Assembly: GCA_963779765.1 (NCBI GenBank)
Contig: CAVZZP010000001.1
Location: 1,087,129-1,151,128, forward strand
DNA from: Silicimonas sp963779765
GTDB taxonomy: Bacteria > Pseudomonadota > Alphaproteobacteria > Rhodobacterales > Rhodobacteraceae
Length of the DNA: 64,000 bases
Reading direction: 5' to 3'
In this document: piece by piece, positions 53,235-62,590 of the stretch
Position numbering within the stretch: the stretch's first letter is position 1
Layout of the letters: each line of letters begins with the position of its first letter
Translations under genes and position numbers: made by a program
The notes under the pieces: model-generated
Told to the model about the DNA's origin: nothing
Seen by the model: only the letters and a program-made list of their open reading frames with translations
Databases searched by the model: none

Positions 53235-54319
53235 CAGGCGTGAGCCTCCCTGCCGAAACGGACCCGGAAGTTCGTCAGCACGTCGAACCCGAGAAGGAAG
53301 AACAAAAGCATTCCCTGGAACGCCTGAATTGCCGCCGCTGGCAACCCCATCGTCGCCTGCGCCGCCTCGCCCCCAATATAGGTCAGCGCCATCAGAAGCC
53401 CCGCCAGCAGGATGCCGATCGGATGCAGACGGCCAAGGAACGCCACGATGATCGCCGTGAAGCCGTAGCCCGTGTTGAAGTCGATGCTGATCTGCCCCGC
53501 CGGTCCCGCGACTTCGAACAGGCCCGCAAGGCCCGCCAGCGCGCCCGAAATACCGAGGCAGAACAGGATCAGCCGTTCGGGGTTCACCCCCGCAAATCTC
53601 GCCGCCCGCGGGCTCTGCCCGGCAAGCCGGATGTGGAACCCCATGAGGTGTCGCGACAGCAGGATATAGGTGAAGATGACCGCGATCAGCGCCGCGACCA
53701 CCCCCCAGTGCATTCCCGAGTCGGCAATCAGCTCGCTGTTCGCCGCCGCCTCGTACTGCCGCAGGTTCCGCGATCCGGGAAAGCCCGACCCGTCAGGGTT
53801 GCGCAACGGACCCAGCGCCATCCAGGCGAGGATCTGCTCGGCGACATAGACCAGAAGCAGCGACACCAGGATCTCGTTCGTGTTGAACCGCGTCTTCAGG
53901 ATGCCGGGGATCATCGCCCACAGGAATCCGCCCAGCGCACCGGCAGCGATCATCAGCGGAAACACCAGCCACCGCGCGTCGAGCGGATAGAGCGCAAGCC
54001 CCACCGCCGCGCCGCAGATCGCGCCGATGATGTACTGCCCCTCGGCCCCGATGTTCCATATGCCCGCGCGAAACCCCAGGCTGAGGCCCACGGCGATCAG
54101 GATCAGCGGTCCCGCCTTCACGAGAAGCTGGCCGCGATAGTAGAAGGCGTATTCGCCCAGGATCGGATCCCAGAAGATCGTGCGGATCGCCTCGACCGGG
54201 TTCTTGCCGAGGGCGGCGAACATGATGCCGCCAGCGATCATCGTCGCCAGCACCGCGACCACCGGCGTTGCCCAGGCCCAGACCCGCGAGGGCGTGGGAC
54301 GCTTCTCAAGCCGGATCAT
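53234..54319 (-). CDS. nucleoside ABC transporter permease (first)
   Basis: A 361-residue permease of the YufP type, longer than its partner. Signature segments are LGFRAGIWNIGAEGQYIIGAI and AGQSPRAARFAGVNPERLILFC. Multiple helices span the inner membrane. The start ATG 54319 is preceded 4 bases away by the 22-bp dispersed motif, whose AAGAAATGAAG core may serve as the ribosome site. It lies 38 bases after the ATPase stop. Confidence 0.9.
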   Translation of the reverse strand: MIRLEKRPTPSRVWAWATPVVAVLATMIAGGIMFAALGKNPVEAIRTIFWDPILGEYAFYYRGQLLVKAGPLILIAVGLSLGFRAGIWNIGAEGQYIIGAICGAAVGLALYPLDARWLVFPLMIAAGALGGFLWAMIPGILKTRFNTNEILVSLLLVYVAEQILAWMALGPLRNPDGSGFPGSRNLRQYEAAANSELIADSGMHWGVVAALIAVIFTYILLSRHLMGFHIRLAGQSPRAARFAGVNPERLILFCLGISGALAGLAGLFEVAGPAGQISIDFNTGYGFTAIIVAFLGRLHPIGILLAGLLMALTYIGGEAAQATMGLPAAAIQAFQGMLLFFLLGFDVLTNFRVRFGREAHA

Positions 54320-54323
54320 GGCG

Positions 54324-54345
54324 CTTCATTTCTTTCCAAATACGC
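54324..54345 (-). repeat. 22-bp dispersed motif, copy 3
   Basis: On the minus strand this reads GCGTATTT-GGA-AAGAAATGAAG, with the next ATG (54319) 4 bases after it. Same motif as at 6501 and 6656. Confidence 0.65.
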
Positions 54346-54357
54346 ACGGCGCGACGC

Positions 54358-55878
54358 CTAGACATGCGCCACCTCCATCCCATGCGCGCCGCCCATCATC
54401 AGGCCGATTTCTTCCATCGTCAGCGCCTCGGTCGGCCGGGCAGCACTCAGCCGCCCTTCGTTCAAGGCGGCAAAGCGACCCGCGATCTCCATCAGCTCGT
54501 CCAGGTCCTGGCTGATGCACACGACCGCCGCGCCCTCGCCGGCAAGGTCCAGAAGCGCCTGACGGATTGCAGCCGCCGCACTCGCATCCACGCCCCAAGT
54601 GGGCTGGTTGATGACCAGGACCTCGGGCTTCTGAAGGATCTCGCGTCCAACCACGAATTTCTGGAGGTTTCCGCCCGACAGCGACCGCGCCGCGTTGTCC
54701 GGCCCCGGCGTCCTCACGTCGAAGGCTGCGATGACCTCCTCGGCATAGCGCCGCGCCCTCTTCCAGTCGACGAATCCGTTCGAGACAAGGTCTTTCCGCA
54801 CCCAGGCGGACAGCACACCGTTCTCGACAAGGCTCATGTCAGGCGCCGCAGCGTGACCCAAACGTTCCTCGGGCGCGGCCAGAAGCCCAAGCCGCCTGCG
54901 CGCATTCGGCCCAAGGGCACCTATGTCGCGCCCCTTGAGAGCGACGGCACCTGCGGCCGTGCCGATTTCACCCGACAGCGCACCCAGAAGCTCGTCCTGT
55001 CCGTTGCCCGCGACGCCTCCGATCCCCAGAATCTCGCCCTCGCGCACCTCGAAGGACACGTCTCGCAGCGCGGTTCCGAACTCCGACGGCGACGCGACCG
55101 ACAGCTTGTCGACCTTCAACGCCACCGGACCCGGCGCCCCGGCCCGAATGGCCGGCGTCTTGAGCTCGGTTCCGACCATCAATTCGGCCAACTCGCGCGC
55201 CGACTTCTCGCGCGGATCGCAAGACCCGACGACGCGGCCCAGCCGAAGCACCGTCGCTCCCTGGCAGAGCGAGCGGATTTCCTCGAGTTTGTGACTTATA
55301 TAGAGGATCGACGTGCCTTCGGACTGAAGCTTCCGCAGCGTCTCGAACAGGATGCCCACCTCCTGTGGCGTCAGCACGCTGGTCGGCTCGTCCATGATCA
55401 GAAGCTTCGGGTCCTGCAGCAGGCAGCGGATGATTTCGACCCGCTGACGTTCGCCGGCGGAAAGATCGCCCACCAAACGCGACGGATCCAGCGGTAGGCC
55501 GTATGTCTCGCTGACTTCGCGGATCGACGCGGCCAGCGTCCGCATGGGCGGCGGAGTCTCCATCCCCAGCGCGACGTTCTCGGAGACGTCGAGCGCCTCG
55601 AACAGGCTGAAATGCTGGAACACCATCGCCACGCCCGTCGACCGCGCATCATGCGGACTCGACGGCGCATAAGGCTGCCCGGCGAAAGTCATCCGCCCTT
55701 CGTCGGGTCGCACGAGACCATAGACCATCTTCACCAGCGTCGACTTGCCGGCGCCGTTCTCGCCCAGAAGTGCGTGTACCTCTCCCGGTCCGACCGAAAA
55801 GCTGACGTCGTCGTTCGCCACGACACCGGGATAGGCCTTGCGCAGGCCGCTGACCTCAAGAAGAGGCCCCGCGCTCAC
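54358..55878 (-). CDS. nucleoside/sugar ABC transporter ATPase (two ABC domains)
   Basis: 506 residues from GTG 55878, which overlaps the xdhC stop (GTGA). Two tandem nucleotide-binding domains are present. The first is complete: Walker A GENGAGKST, signature LSAGERQRVE, Walker B LLIMDEPTSVL. The second has a degenerate Walker A (GVAGNGQDE) and Walker B (INQPTWGVD, Glu to Gln) with signature LSGGNLQKFVV. This asymmetry is normal for the ribose/BMP class. It powers import of nucleosides or purine bases with the two permeases and BmpA. Confidence 0.92.
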   Translation of the reverse strand: MSAGPLLEVSGLRKAYPGVVANDDVSFSVGPGEVHALLGENGAGKSTLVKMVYGLVRPDEGRMTFAGQPYAPSSPHDARSTGVAMVFQHFSLFEALDVSENVALGMETPPPMRTLAASIREVSETYGLPLDPSRLVGDLSAGERQRVEIIRCLLQDPKLLIMDEPTSVLTPQEVGILFETLRKLQSEGTSILYISHKLEEIRSLCQGATVLRLGRVVGSCDPREKSARELAELMVGTELKTPAIRAGAPGPVALKVDKLSVASPSEFGTALRDVSFEVREGEILGIGGVAGNGQDELLGALSGEIGTAAGAVALKGRDIGALGPNARRRLGLLAAPEERLGHAAAPDMSLVENGVLSAWVRKDLVSNGFVDWKRARRYAEEVIAAFDVRTPGPDNAARSLSGGNLQKFVVGREILQKPEVLVINQPTWGVDASAAAAIRQALLDLAGEGAAVVCISQDLDELMEIAGRFAALNEGRLSAARPTEALTMEEIGLMMGGAHGMEVAHV

Positions 55879-56820
55879 GCGCCCGCTCCGGTCCAAGCCG
55901 TCATGTCCGTCCCCCGTGTCCCTTCCGCCAGTATGCGCGTCGCCACGCCCAAGGCAATCGCCTGCGGATGTTTGCCCAGCGTGGGGTCCCCGATTGGACA
56001 GATCATGCGTGAAATGGTGGCGTCGGCATGACCCAGCGCCGCAAGCCGCGACCGGAACCGAGCCCGCTTCGTCGCCGACCCGATCAGCCCCAGCGCGCCG
56101 AACGGCCTCGACAGGATGCGGTGGCACAGTTCCAGGTCGAGAGCGTGGGAATAGGTCAGGACGAAGTGCTCGGCGCGCGGTCCGGATAACGACACTAGAT
56201 CGGCAGGATTCTCTGCGACAAGAGTTCTCGACGCCAGCCGGGATCTCCTCCGGAAAGCGGTCGCCCCCGCTGTCCGCCCAACTCAGGCGCAGATCCGGCA
56301 AGGGTGACAGGACCGACACCAGTGCGCGGCCGACATGCCCGGCGCCCCAGACCCAGACTTCACGGCGCGGACGCGACACAGGCTCGACCATCCAGCCCGA
56401 CACGATACCAGGTACCGGCAGCAGACCCGATCCTCGCGCTTCCGCAAGGATGGCGCGGACCGCCAGAGGCATCTCTTCCGAAGCTCCCGGAATCGGCCGC
56501 GCGACGACCTCTCCTCCAAGTCCAACCAGTCGGGCCGCGTCCCAGACCTCGGTCAGCACGCTTACAGCCCCGCCGCAGCACTGACCCAGCGCGGGCCCGA
56601 GCGGCACCCGGTCGAACCTGTCCTGCCCCGCCACCAGCGCTTCTCGAGCGCGCCGGATGGCCTCGAACTCCAGTGCCCCGCCTCCGATGGTCCCCGACAC
56701 CGTAGTGGCCGTCACCAGCATCGCCGCCCCCGCCTCGCGCGGCACGGAGCCCCTCGTCTCGGCGACCACGACCCGTGCGACGGGCGCGAGGCGCCGAATA
56801 TCATCGACGGCCAAGCTCAT
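55875..56820 (-). pseudogene. xdhC: xanthine dehydrogenase accessory protein XdhC, frameshifted
   Basis: It starts MSLAVDDIRRLAPVARVVV at ATG 56820, with the AAGAAGA ribosome site upstream. Markers are ETRGSVPREAGAAMLV, SGTIGGGALE, GQCCGGAVSV and the Rossmann WGAGHVGRALVSV. The frame breaks near EEIPAGVE; the rest (TLVAENPADLVSLSGPRAEHF, then SHALDLELCHRIL, IGSATKRARFRSRL and so on) is in another frame. Removing one base at about 56225 gives about 314 residues; the span of 946 is one over a multiple of three. XdhC inserts sulphurated molybdenum cofactor into XdhB. Probably a +1 sequence error. Confidence 0.88.
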
Positions 56821-56826
56821 CGGCAT

Positions 56827-56875
56827 TCTTCTTGGCGGAAATACTCCGGGGAGCGCGAGGGGCAGAGCCCCTCGC
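56827..56875 (-). repeat. REP-like element: hairpin plus GTATTT...AAGAAG motif
   Basis: GCGAGGGG (56855-56862) pairs with CCCCTCGC (56868-56875), an 8-bp stem with a 5-base loop. On the minus strand it is followed by GGAGTATTT and then CCGCCAAGAAGAATG, running into the xdhC start. This combination of a GC hairpin and a GTATTT/AAGAA tail looks like an intergenic repeat family common in Rhodobacterales (from memory). It lies in the 82-base xdhB-xdhC gap. Confidence 0.55.
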
Positions 56876-56902
56876 CCGCCGCGACGACGAAGGCGGCGCA
56901 CC

Positions 56903-59245
56903 TCATGCCCGTACCCTGCGAACGGCGGCCAGCACTGCCTCCGGCGTCGCAGGCGCCCGCAAGGCGGGATAGCCCGAACCGCAGGACGCCACCGCGTCGG
57001 ACAGCGCGAGAAAGGCCGAGATGCCCAGCATCAGCGGAGGCTCTCCCACCGCCTTCGACCGGTACACCGTCTCTTCGCGGTTCGCGCCGTCCCACAACGC
57101 GACATTGAAGACTTCGGGTCGGTCCGAACATGCCGGGATCCTGTAGGTCGACGGCGCGTGTGTGCGCAGCCGCCCCTTGTCGTCCCACACCAGTTCCTCG
57201 GTCGTCAGCCAGCCAGCTCCCTGGACATAGCCGCCCTCGATCTGGCCGATATCGATGGCCGGGTTAAGCGACGTGCCGCAGTCGTGCAGTATATCCGTGC
57301 GCAGGATGCGGTACTCGCCCGTCAGGGTGTCGATGACGACCTCGCTCACGGCGGCTCCGTAGGCGAAGTAGAAGAACGGCCGACCCTGACCCTTGATCCG
57401 GTCCCACTGTACCTTGGGCGTGGCATAGAACCCCGTCGACGACAGGCTGACGCGCGACTGATACGCATCGAGCACCACCTTTTCGAACGGAATGCGCTCG
57501 CTGCCGACATGCACTTCGTTGTCCTCGAAGCGTACCGACCCCGGATCGGCCTGAGCCCGCTCGGCCACGAACACGGCAAGTCGGTCGCGGATGGCGTCGC
57601 ACGCGACCTGAACCGCCATGCCGTTCAGATCGGATCCGGACGAGGCCGCGGTTGCACTGGTGTTGGGCACCTTGCCCGTGTCGGTCGCGGTGATCTTGAC
57701 GTGATCCAGCCCGACCCCGAACCGGCTCGCCGCGACCTGCGCAACCTTCTGGAACAGACCCTGCCCCATTTCGGTGCCACCATGGTTCAGGTGGATCGAG
57801 CTGTCCTGGTAGACGTGGACAAGGGCGCCGGCCTGGTTGAGATGGGTCAGAGTGAAGCTGATCCCGAACTTGACCGGCGTCAGCGAAATTCCCTTCTTCA
57901 GAAGCGCGTTCGACGCGTTCCATTTCGCAATCGCGGCTCTTCGCCTGGAATAGTCACTTGTCTCCTGCAGCCGCTCGACCATCCCGTGAAGGATGAAATC
58001 CTCCACCGGCATCCCGTAATGCGTCGTCTGCGTCTCGAAGTCTTCCCGCTTCGGTGAGTGCGCCCCGCCGAACCGCTTGCCTGTCCCTGCAGCCTTGACC
58101 GCCATGTCGCGATAGAAATTGAGCGCCCGCACCTCGACCGGATCGCGACCCACGGCATGTGCGACGTGATCCAGAACGCGCTCGATCCCCAGCATCCCCT
58201 GAGGGCCGCCGAACCCGCGAAAAGCGGTGGCGGATTGGGTGTTGGTTTTAAGCCGATGCGACTCCACCCGCATGTGAGGGATGTGGTAGGCATTGTCGGC
58301 GTGCAGCATCGCGCGGTCGGCCACAGGCAACGACAGGTCCATCGACCAGCCGCAGCGGCAGAACTGCACGAAGTCCACCCCCGCGATCCGTCCCTTGCCG
58401 TCGAAGCCCACGCGATAGTCGATACGGAAATCGTGGCGCTTGCCGGTGATCGTCATGTCGTCGTCACGGTCGTAGCGCATCGAGCATGGCCGCCCGGTCA
58501 ACCGTGCCGCGATGGCGCAGGACACCGCCAGCGCGTTGCCCTGGCTTTCCTTCCCGCCAAATCCGCCGCCCATGCGGCGCACCTCGACCCGGACCGAGTT
58601 CATGTGGCGACCGATGGCCTCGGCCACCTTGTGCTGGATCTCGGTCGGATGCTGGGTCGACGAGTGGACGACCATGTCGCCGCCTTCCTGGGGCAGCGCA
58701 ACGGCGGCCTGACCCTCCAGGTAAAAGTGCTCCTGCCCGCCAATCTCGATCGATCCTTCCAGACGACGCTCAGCCGCCGAGATCGCTGCGGCGGCGTCGC
58801 CCTTCTGGTAGAGACGCGGCCCGTCCTCGAACCGGCTGTCCGCGGCGATGGCGTCATCGATGGACAGGATCGCAGGCAAGGGCGCGATCTCCGCCCGGCC
58901 CAGACGTGCGGCCCGGCGCGCCGCAAGATGGCTGTCCGCGACAACGAGGAACAGCGGCTGCCCTACATATTCCACGGTGTCCGTCGCCAGCAGCGGTTCG
59001 GGCGAAGGCGAGGGCGAGACGTCGTTGGCGTAGGGCAGATCCGACGCCGCCAACACCGCGACGACACCCGGCGCCGCGCGTACTTCATCGAGGTCGAGGC
59101 CGGTCAGGTGACCATGCGCCACCTCGCTCACCCCGAAAGCCAGGTGCAGGGCGCCCTTCGGAAGGGGAATGTCGTCGACATATCGTGCCTGCCCCGTGAC
59201 ATGCAGGGGCGCCGCATCGTGCGGCAGGGGTTTTGCGACGGTCAT
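56903..59245 (-). CDS. xdhB: xanthine dehydrogenase molybdenum-binding subunit
   Basis: A 780-residue molybdoenzyme subunit. Cofactor and substrate motifs are EHFYLEGQAAVALP, GGGFGGKESQGNALAVSCAIA, FRGFGGPQGMLGIERV and TEMGQGLFQKV. The catalytic Glu is residue 735 in KAVGEPPLMLG, equivalent to Glu730 of Rhodobacter capsulatus. It hydroxylates hypoxanthine and xanthine to urate. It overlaps xdhA by 4 bases, and XdhC is encoded next. Length is normal. Confidence 0.96.
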   Translation of the reverse strand: MTVAKPLPHDAAPLHVTGQARYVDDIPLPKGALHLAFGVSEVAHGHLTGLDLDEVRAAPGVVAVLAASDLPYANDVSPSPSPEPLLATDTVEYVGQPLFLVVADSHLAARRAARLGRAEIAPLPAILSIDDAIAADSRFEDGPRLYQKGDAAAAISAAERRLEGSIEIGGQEHFYLEGQAAVALPQEGGDMVVHSSTQHPTEIQHKVAEAIGRHMNSVRVEVRRMGGGFGGKESQGNALAVSCAIAARLTGRPCSMRYDRDDDMTITGKRHDFRIDYRVGFDGKGRIAGVDFVQFCRCGWSMDLSLPVADRAMLHADNAYHIPHMRVESHRLKTNTQSATAFRGFGGPQGMLGIERVLDHVAHAVGRDPVEVRALNFYRDMAVKAAGTGKRFGGAHSPKREDFETQTTHYGMPVEDFILHGMVERLQETSDYSRRRAAIAKWNASNALLKKGISLTPVKFGISFTLTHLNQAGALVHVYQDSSIHLNHGGTEMGQGLFQKVAQVAASRFGVGLDHVKITATDTGKVPNTSATAASSGSDLNGMAVQVACDAIRDRLAVFVAERAQADPGSVRFEDNEVHVGSERIPFEKVVLDAYQSRVSLSSTGFYATPKVQWDRIKGQGRPFFYFAYGAAVSEVVIDTLTGEYRILRTDILHDCGTSLNPAIDIGQIEGGYVQGAGWLTTEELVWDDKGRLRTHAPSTYRIPACSDRPEVFNVALWDGANREETVYRSKAVGEPPLMLGISAFLALSDAVASCGSGYPALRAPATPEAVLAAVRRVRA

Positions 59246-60597
59246 GCCCGTACCTCGCGCACGCTGACGGTCTCGCCCGCCATGTCGTGGAAATAGCGGA
59301 TCAGCATGTTCCGCGCTGTCTCAAGCCGATATCCGGACGAGGCGCGCATATCAGACATCGGCTGGAAATCGTCACTGAAGCGGGACAATGCGGCCTCAAC
59401 GGTCTCCGTCGTCCAAGGCTGGCCCACCAACGCCGCCTCGACCGTTGCCGCTCGTTTGGGAATGCCGGCCATGCCGCCGAAGGCGATGCGGGCCGATGTG
59501 ACGACCTTCCCGTCAACCTCGACGTTGAAACAGCCGCAGACAGCCGAGATGTCCTGATCGAACCTCTTCGACAGCTTGTAGCACCGAAGCGCCGCCGCCT
59601 TCTTGGAGATCGTCACGGCCTCGACGAACTCGCCCGGTCGCCGGTCCTGCTTGCCGTAGTCGAGAAAGAAGTCCTCGATCTTCATGTCGCGCCGCTCCGA
59701 CCCCTTCCGAAGATGCAGCGTCGCACCAAGCGCGATCAGCGCCGGAGGATTGTCCCCGATGGGCGAACCGTTCGCGATGTTCCCCCCGATGGTCGCCGCC
59801 TGCCGAACCTGTTCGGATCCATAGCGTCGCACCATTTCGGCGTAGGATGGATGATGCCGCACGAGAACCGGTAGAAGTGCGGCCATCGTCACGCCGGCAC
59901 CGATCCGCAGCGTCGCGCCCTCGTCGTCGATGACCTGAAGATCGCGGCAGCGGTTCAGGAAAGCGACTTCCGGCAGGTCCCGCAGCCCCTTCGTCACCCA
60001 CAGACCAACGTCCGTGGCCCCTGCGATCAGGGTCGCGTCGGGATGGGCCTGATACCACGCCGCAAGCTCGTCCGAAGTCTCGGGCGCATAGGAAACAGTC
60101 TCTGACACAGGCATATCGTCCGACATCCATGCCGGCACCTTTGCCTTGGCCGCCGCCTCGGCTGCCCGGACGATCGGGGCATAGCCCGTGCAGCGGCACA
60201 GGTTTCCGGCCACCACATCGTCGTGGTCATGGCGACCCTGCATATGTCCGACCGCCATCGACACGACGAAGCCCGGCGTGCAGAACCCGCACTGGCTGCC
60301 GTGGTGATCGATCATCGCCTGCTGTACGGGATGCAACGCACCATCCGGCCCGGATACGCCTTCGACTGTCCGCACCGCGCGACCGTGGATCTGCGGCAGG
60401 AACAGGATACAGGCGTTCAGCGCCCGCGCGCCCGCCTCGTCCGTGACCATAACCGTGCAGGCGCCGCAGTCGCCTTCGTTGCATCCTTCCTTCGTGCCTG
60501 TGAGACCGCGCTCCTCGCGCAGCCAGTCGAGAAGCGTCCGCGTCGGCGGCGCGTCGACCTCCACAGTTTCCCCGTTGAGAAGAAACCTGACCTGCAT
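59242..60597 (-). CDS. xdhA: xanthine dehydrogenase iron-sulphur/FAD subunit
   Basis: 451 residues from ATG 60597 (MQVRFLLNGETVEVDAPPTR); the longer upstream frame has no similarity. The N-terminal 2Fe-2S domains have CNEGDCGACTVMV and then CGFCTPGFV and NLCRCTGYAP. The FAD domain has TLIAGATDVGLWV and AATIGGNIANGSPIGDNPPA. It carries electrons from the molybdenum centre to NAD+. It is the first gene of the operon that also encodes the nucleoside importer, giving coordinated uptake and oxidation. Confidence 0.95.
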   Translation of the reverse strand: MQVRFLLNGETVEVDAPPTRTLLDWLREERGLTGTKEGCNEGDCGACTVMVTDEAGARALNACILFLPQIHGRAVRTVEGVSGPDGALHPVQQAMIDHHGSQCGFCTPGFVVSMAVGHMQGRHDHDDVVAGNLCRCTGYAPIVRAAEAAAKAKVPAWMSDDMPVSETVSYAPETSDELAAWYQAHPDATLIAGATDVGLWVTKGLRDLPEVAFLNRCRDLQVIDDEGATLRIGAGVTMAALLPVLVRHHPSYAEMVRRYGSEQVRQAATIGGNIANGSPIGDNPPALIALGATLHLRKGSERRDMKIEDFFLDYGKQDRRPGEFVEAVTISKKAAALRCYKLSKRFDQDISAVCGCFNVEVDGKVVTSARIAFGGMAGIPKRAATVEAALVGQPWTTETVEAALSRFSDDFQPMSDMRASSGYRLETARNMLIRYFHDMAGETVSVREVRA

Positions 60598-60789
60598 GTG
60601 AAATCCCGCCGCCTTACCCGAAGTCCGTGCCGCGCGCCGTCGATGCGGCGTAGAGAGCGCGCGAAGTCCCTGTTGACGGTGATGAAAGCGCGGAATCTCG
60701 CCCTTGGCAAGCCCATCACGCCTCTGTGACCCGTCGGGCGACGCTCGACGTGCCAGCCTTTCGGCCGAAACAGCAGCGGAGGGAATCGC

Positions 60790-61677
60790 ATGACACGGAT
60801 GACGGCCAAGGACTTCGACCAGGATCTTCTGGACCTCTACGACTTCTACGCGCACGGAAAGATCACGAAGCGCGAGTTCCTCGACCGCGCCGGAAAGTAT
60901 GCGGTCGGCGGGGTCACGGCCCTGGCGCTGCTGGAAATGCTCAGTCCCAACTACGCGATGGCGCAGCAGGTCAATTTCAACGACGAAACCATCGTGCCCG
61001 AATACGTCACCTATCCGTCACCCAACGGCACGGGCGACGTGCGGGGCTATCTCGTCAAGCCCGCGAACGCGCCCGAAAAACTGCCGGCGGTCCTCGTGGT
61101 ACACGAGAACCGGGGCCTGAATCCCTATATCGAGGATGTCGCCCGCCGCGTCGCAAAGGCCGGCTTCATGGCGCTCGCGCCCGATGGGCTGACCTCGGTG
61201 GGCGGCTATCCCGGCAACGATGCCGAGGGCCGCGACCTGCAGCAGACCGTCGACGGCGAGCAGTTGATGAACGACTTCTTCAACGGCTTCGACCACCTGC
61301 TGACCCGCGACGATTCAACGGGAAAATGCGGCGCCGTCGGGTTCTGCTACGGCGGCGGCGTGTGCAACGCGCTGGCCGTGGCCTTCCCCGAAATGGCGGC
61401 CAGCGTGCCCTTCTACGGCCGGCAGGCGAACGCCGCGGACGTCCCGAAGATAGAAGCGGCGCTTCTCCTTCACTATGCCGGACTCGACGAGCGTATCAAC
61501 GAGGGCTGGCCGGCCTACGAGGCGGCGCTGAAAGAGCACGACAAGGTCTACGAGGCCTACATCTATGAGGGTGTGAACCACGGCTTCCACAACGATTCGA
61601 CGCCGCGCTACGACGAGGCCGCGGCGAAACTGGCCTGGGATCGCACCATCGCCTGGTTCAACCAGTATCTCGTCTGA
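60790..61677 (+). CDS. dienelactone hydrolase family protein, exported by a variant Tat signal
   Basis: A 295-residue alpha/beta hydrolase from ATG 60790 behind GGAGGGAATC. The nucleophile is Cys in GFCYGGGVCNAL, with Asp in HYAGLDER and His in VNHGFHNDS. The N terminus has a 25-residue charged leader, then TKREFLD (26-32), a twin-arginine-like motif with Lys-Arg in place of Arg-Arg, and a hydrophobic stretch to an A-M-A cleavage site near 58. It probably acts in the periplasm on an unknown lactone or ester. It is divergent from xdhA. Confidence 0.88.
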   Translation: MTRMTAKDFDQDLLDLYDFYAHGKITKREFLDRAGKYAVGGVTALALLEMLSPNYAMAQQVNFNDETIVPEYVTYPSPNGTGDVRGYLVKPANAPEKLPAVLVVHENRGLNPYIEDVARRVAKAGFMALAPDGLTSVGGYPGNDAEGRDLQQTVDGEQLMNDFFNGFDHLLTRDDSTGKCGAVGFCYGGGVCNALAVAFPEMAASVPFYGRQANAADVPKIEAALLLHYAGLDERINEGWPAYEAALKEHDKVYEAYIYEGVNHGFHNDSTPRYDEAAAKLAWDRTIAWFNQYLV

Positions 61678-61689
61678 GGGGCAGAGAGA

Positions 61690-61715
61690 GGGACGCGGAT
61701 CCCGGTCCGCGCCCC
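61690..61715. terminator. hairpin terminator, convergent genes
   Basis: GGGACGCGGA (61690-61699) pairs with TCCGCGCCCC (61706-61715) with one mismatch and a 6-base loop. It lies between the convergent hydrolase and AHSA1 genes and may serve both strands. Confidence 0.55.
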
Positions 61716-61724
61716 TCGAGCTTG

Positions 61725-62196
61725 TCACTTAAGAGACGTTGCGAGTTCGTCGAGTTGCCGCAGCGTCGTGCCCCAACCGTCCTGGAACCCCATGTCCTCG
61801 TGCCGCTTCCGGATTTCCTCCGTGCTGTGCAACGCGGTCGCCTTGTACAGGGTGCCCCCGTCCTTCGGCTCGAACTCGATGATCGCCGTCATGAACGGTT
61901 CGCCGCGCGGCCGGAACCCGCTGGCAAGCGCATCGCGTGGTCACCAGACGACGCGCCGGCTCGACCTCGAGCACGCAGCCTTCAAGCGGCATGACCGTTC
62001 CGTCCGGCAATGTCATCGTCAGGTTCGCCTTTCCGCCTGGCCGGAACTCGTACTCGATGTCGGTGATCTTGACGGGCTTCGGCGCAAACCATTCGGCGAA
62101 CAGCTTCGGGTCGGTCCAGCAGCGCCAGACGGTCTCGGGTGAGGCCTTGATGTGGCGCTCGATGTAGAGGTCCAGCTCTGGATTGAAGTCTGTCAC
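61725..62196 (-). pseudogene. SRPBCC/AHSA1-domain protein, frameshifted
   Basis: It starts at GTG 62196 (TDFNPELDLYIERHIKASPE), chosen for the AAAGGAG ribosome site; an ATG 9 codons upstream overlaps the ArsR gene. The AHSA1 opening VWRCWTDPKLFAEWFAPKPV is clear. After RRLVTT the frame breaks. The correct continuation (DALASGFRPRGEPFMTAIIE, then KDGGTLYKATALHSTEE, then RQLDELATSLK) lies in another frame. Removing one base near 61935 restores about 156 residues; the span of 472 is one over a multiple of three. The family binds hydrophobic ligands. Probably a +1 sequence error. Confidence 0.82.
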
Positions 62197-62209
62197 GGGA
62201 AAGCTCCTT

Positions 62210-62557
62210 TCAGTGACTGTCATTGGGGGTTTCGACTTCGCGCTCCAGCCTCTCGGCCAGTTCGGTCAGGCGATCGGTTCGGGCTTCCCAGAGTGCGCGC
62301 TGGCGCGAAAGCCAGCCTTCGGCGCGCGCCAGCGTAGCGGCCTCGATATGCACGGTCCGGACACGTCCGCTTTTCTCGGTTCGGACCAGACCTGCCCTTT
62401 CCAGCACCTTGAGGTGCTTCAGGAAGGTCGGCAGCGCCATGTCGTGCGGCGCGTGCAACTCGCTGACGCTGGCCGAGGCCCGCGCCAGCCGTTCGATCAC
62501 GGCACGACGGGTCGGATCGCCGAGGGCGGAAAAGTATGCGTCCACTTGGTTAGCCAT
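62210..62557 (-). CDS. ArsR-family transcriptional regulator
   Basis: A 115-residue winged-helix repressor: DAYFSALGDPTRRAVIERLA, then SVSELHAPHDMALPTFLKHLKVLE, then RAGLVRTEKSGRVRTVHI. No metal-binding Cys are seen, so it belongs to the branch that pairs with AHSA1 proteins rather than metal sensors. It precedes the AHSA1 gene by 13 bases, and the two are commonly found together; it probably regulates its own operon. Confidence 0.9.
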   Translation of the reverse strand: MANQVDAYFSALGDPTRRAVIERLARASASVSELHAPHDMALPTFLKHLKVLERAGLVRTEKSGRVRTVHIEAATLARAEGWLSRQRALWEARTDRLTELAERLEREVETPNDSH

Positions 62558-62590
62558 TTGGCTAACTTTTAGATCTCCCCCAGCGACGCG

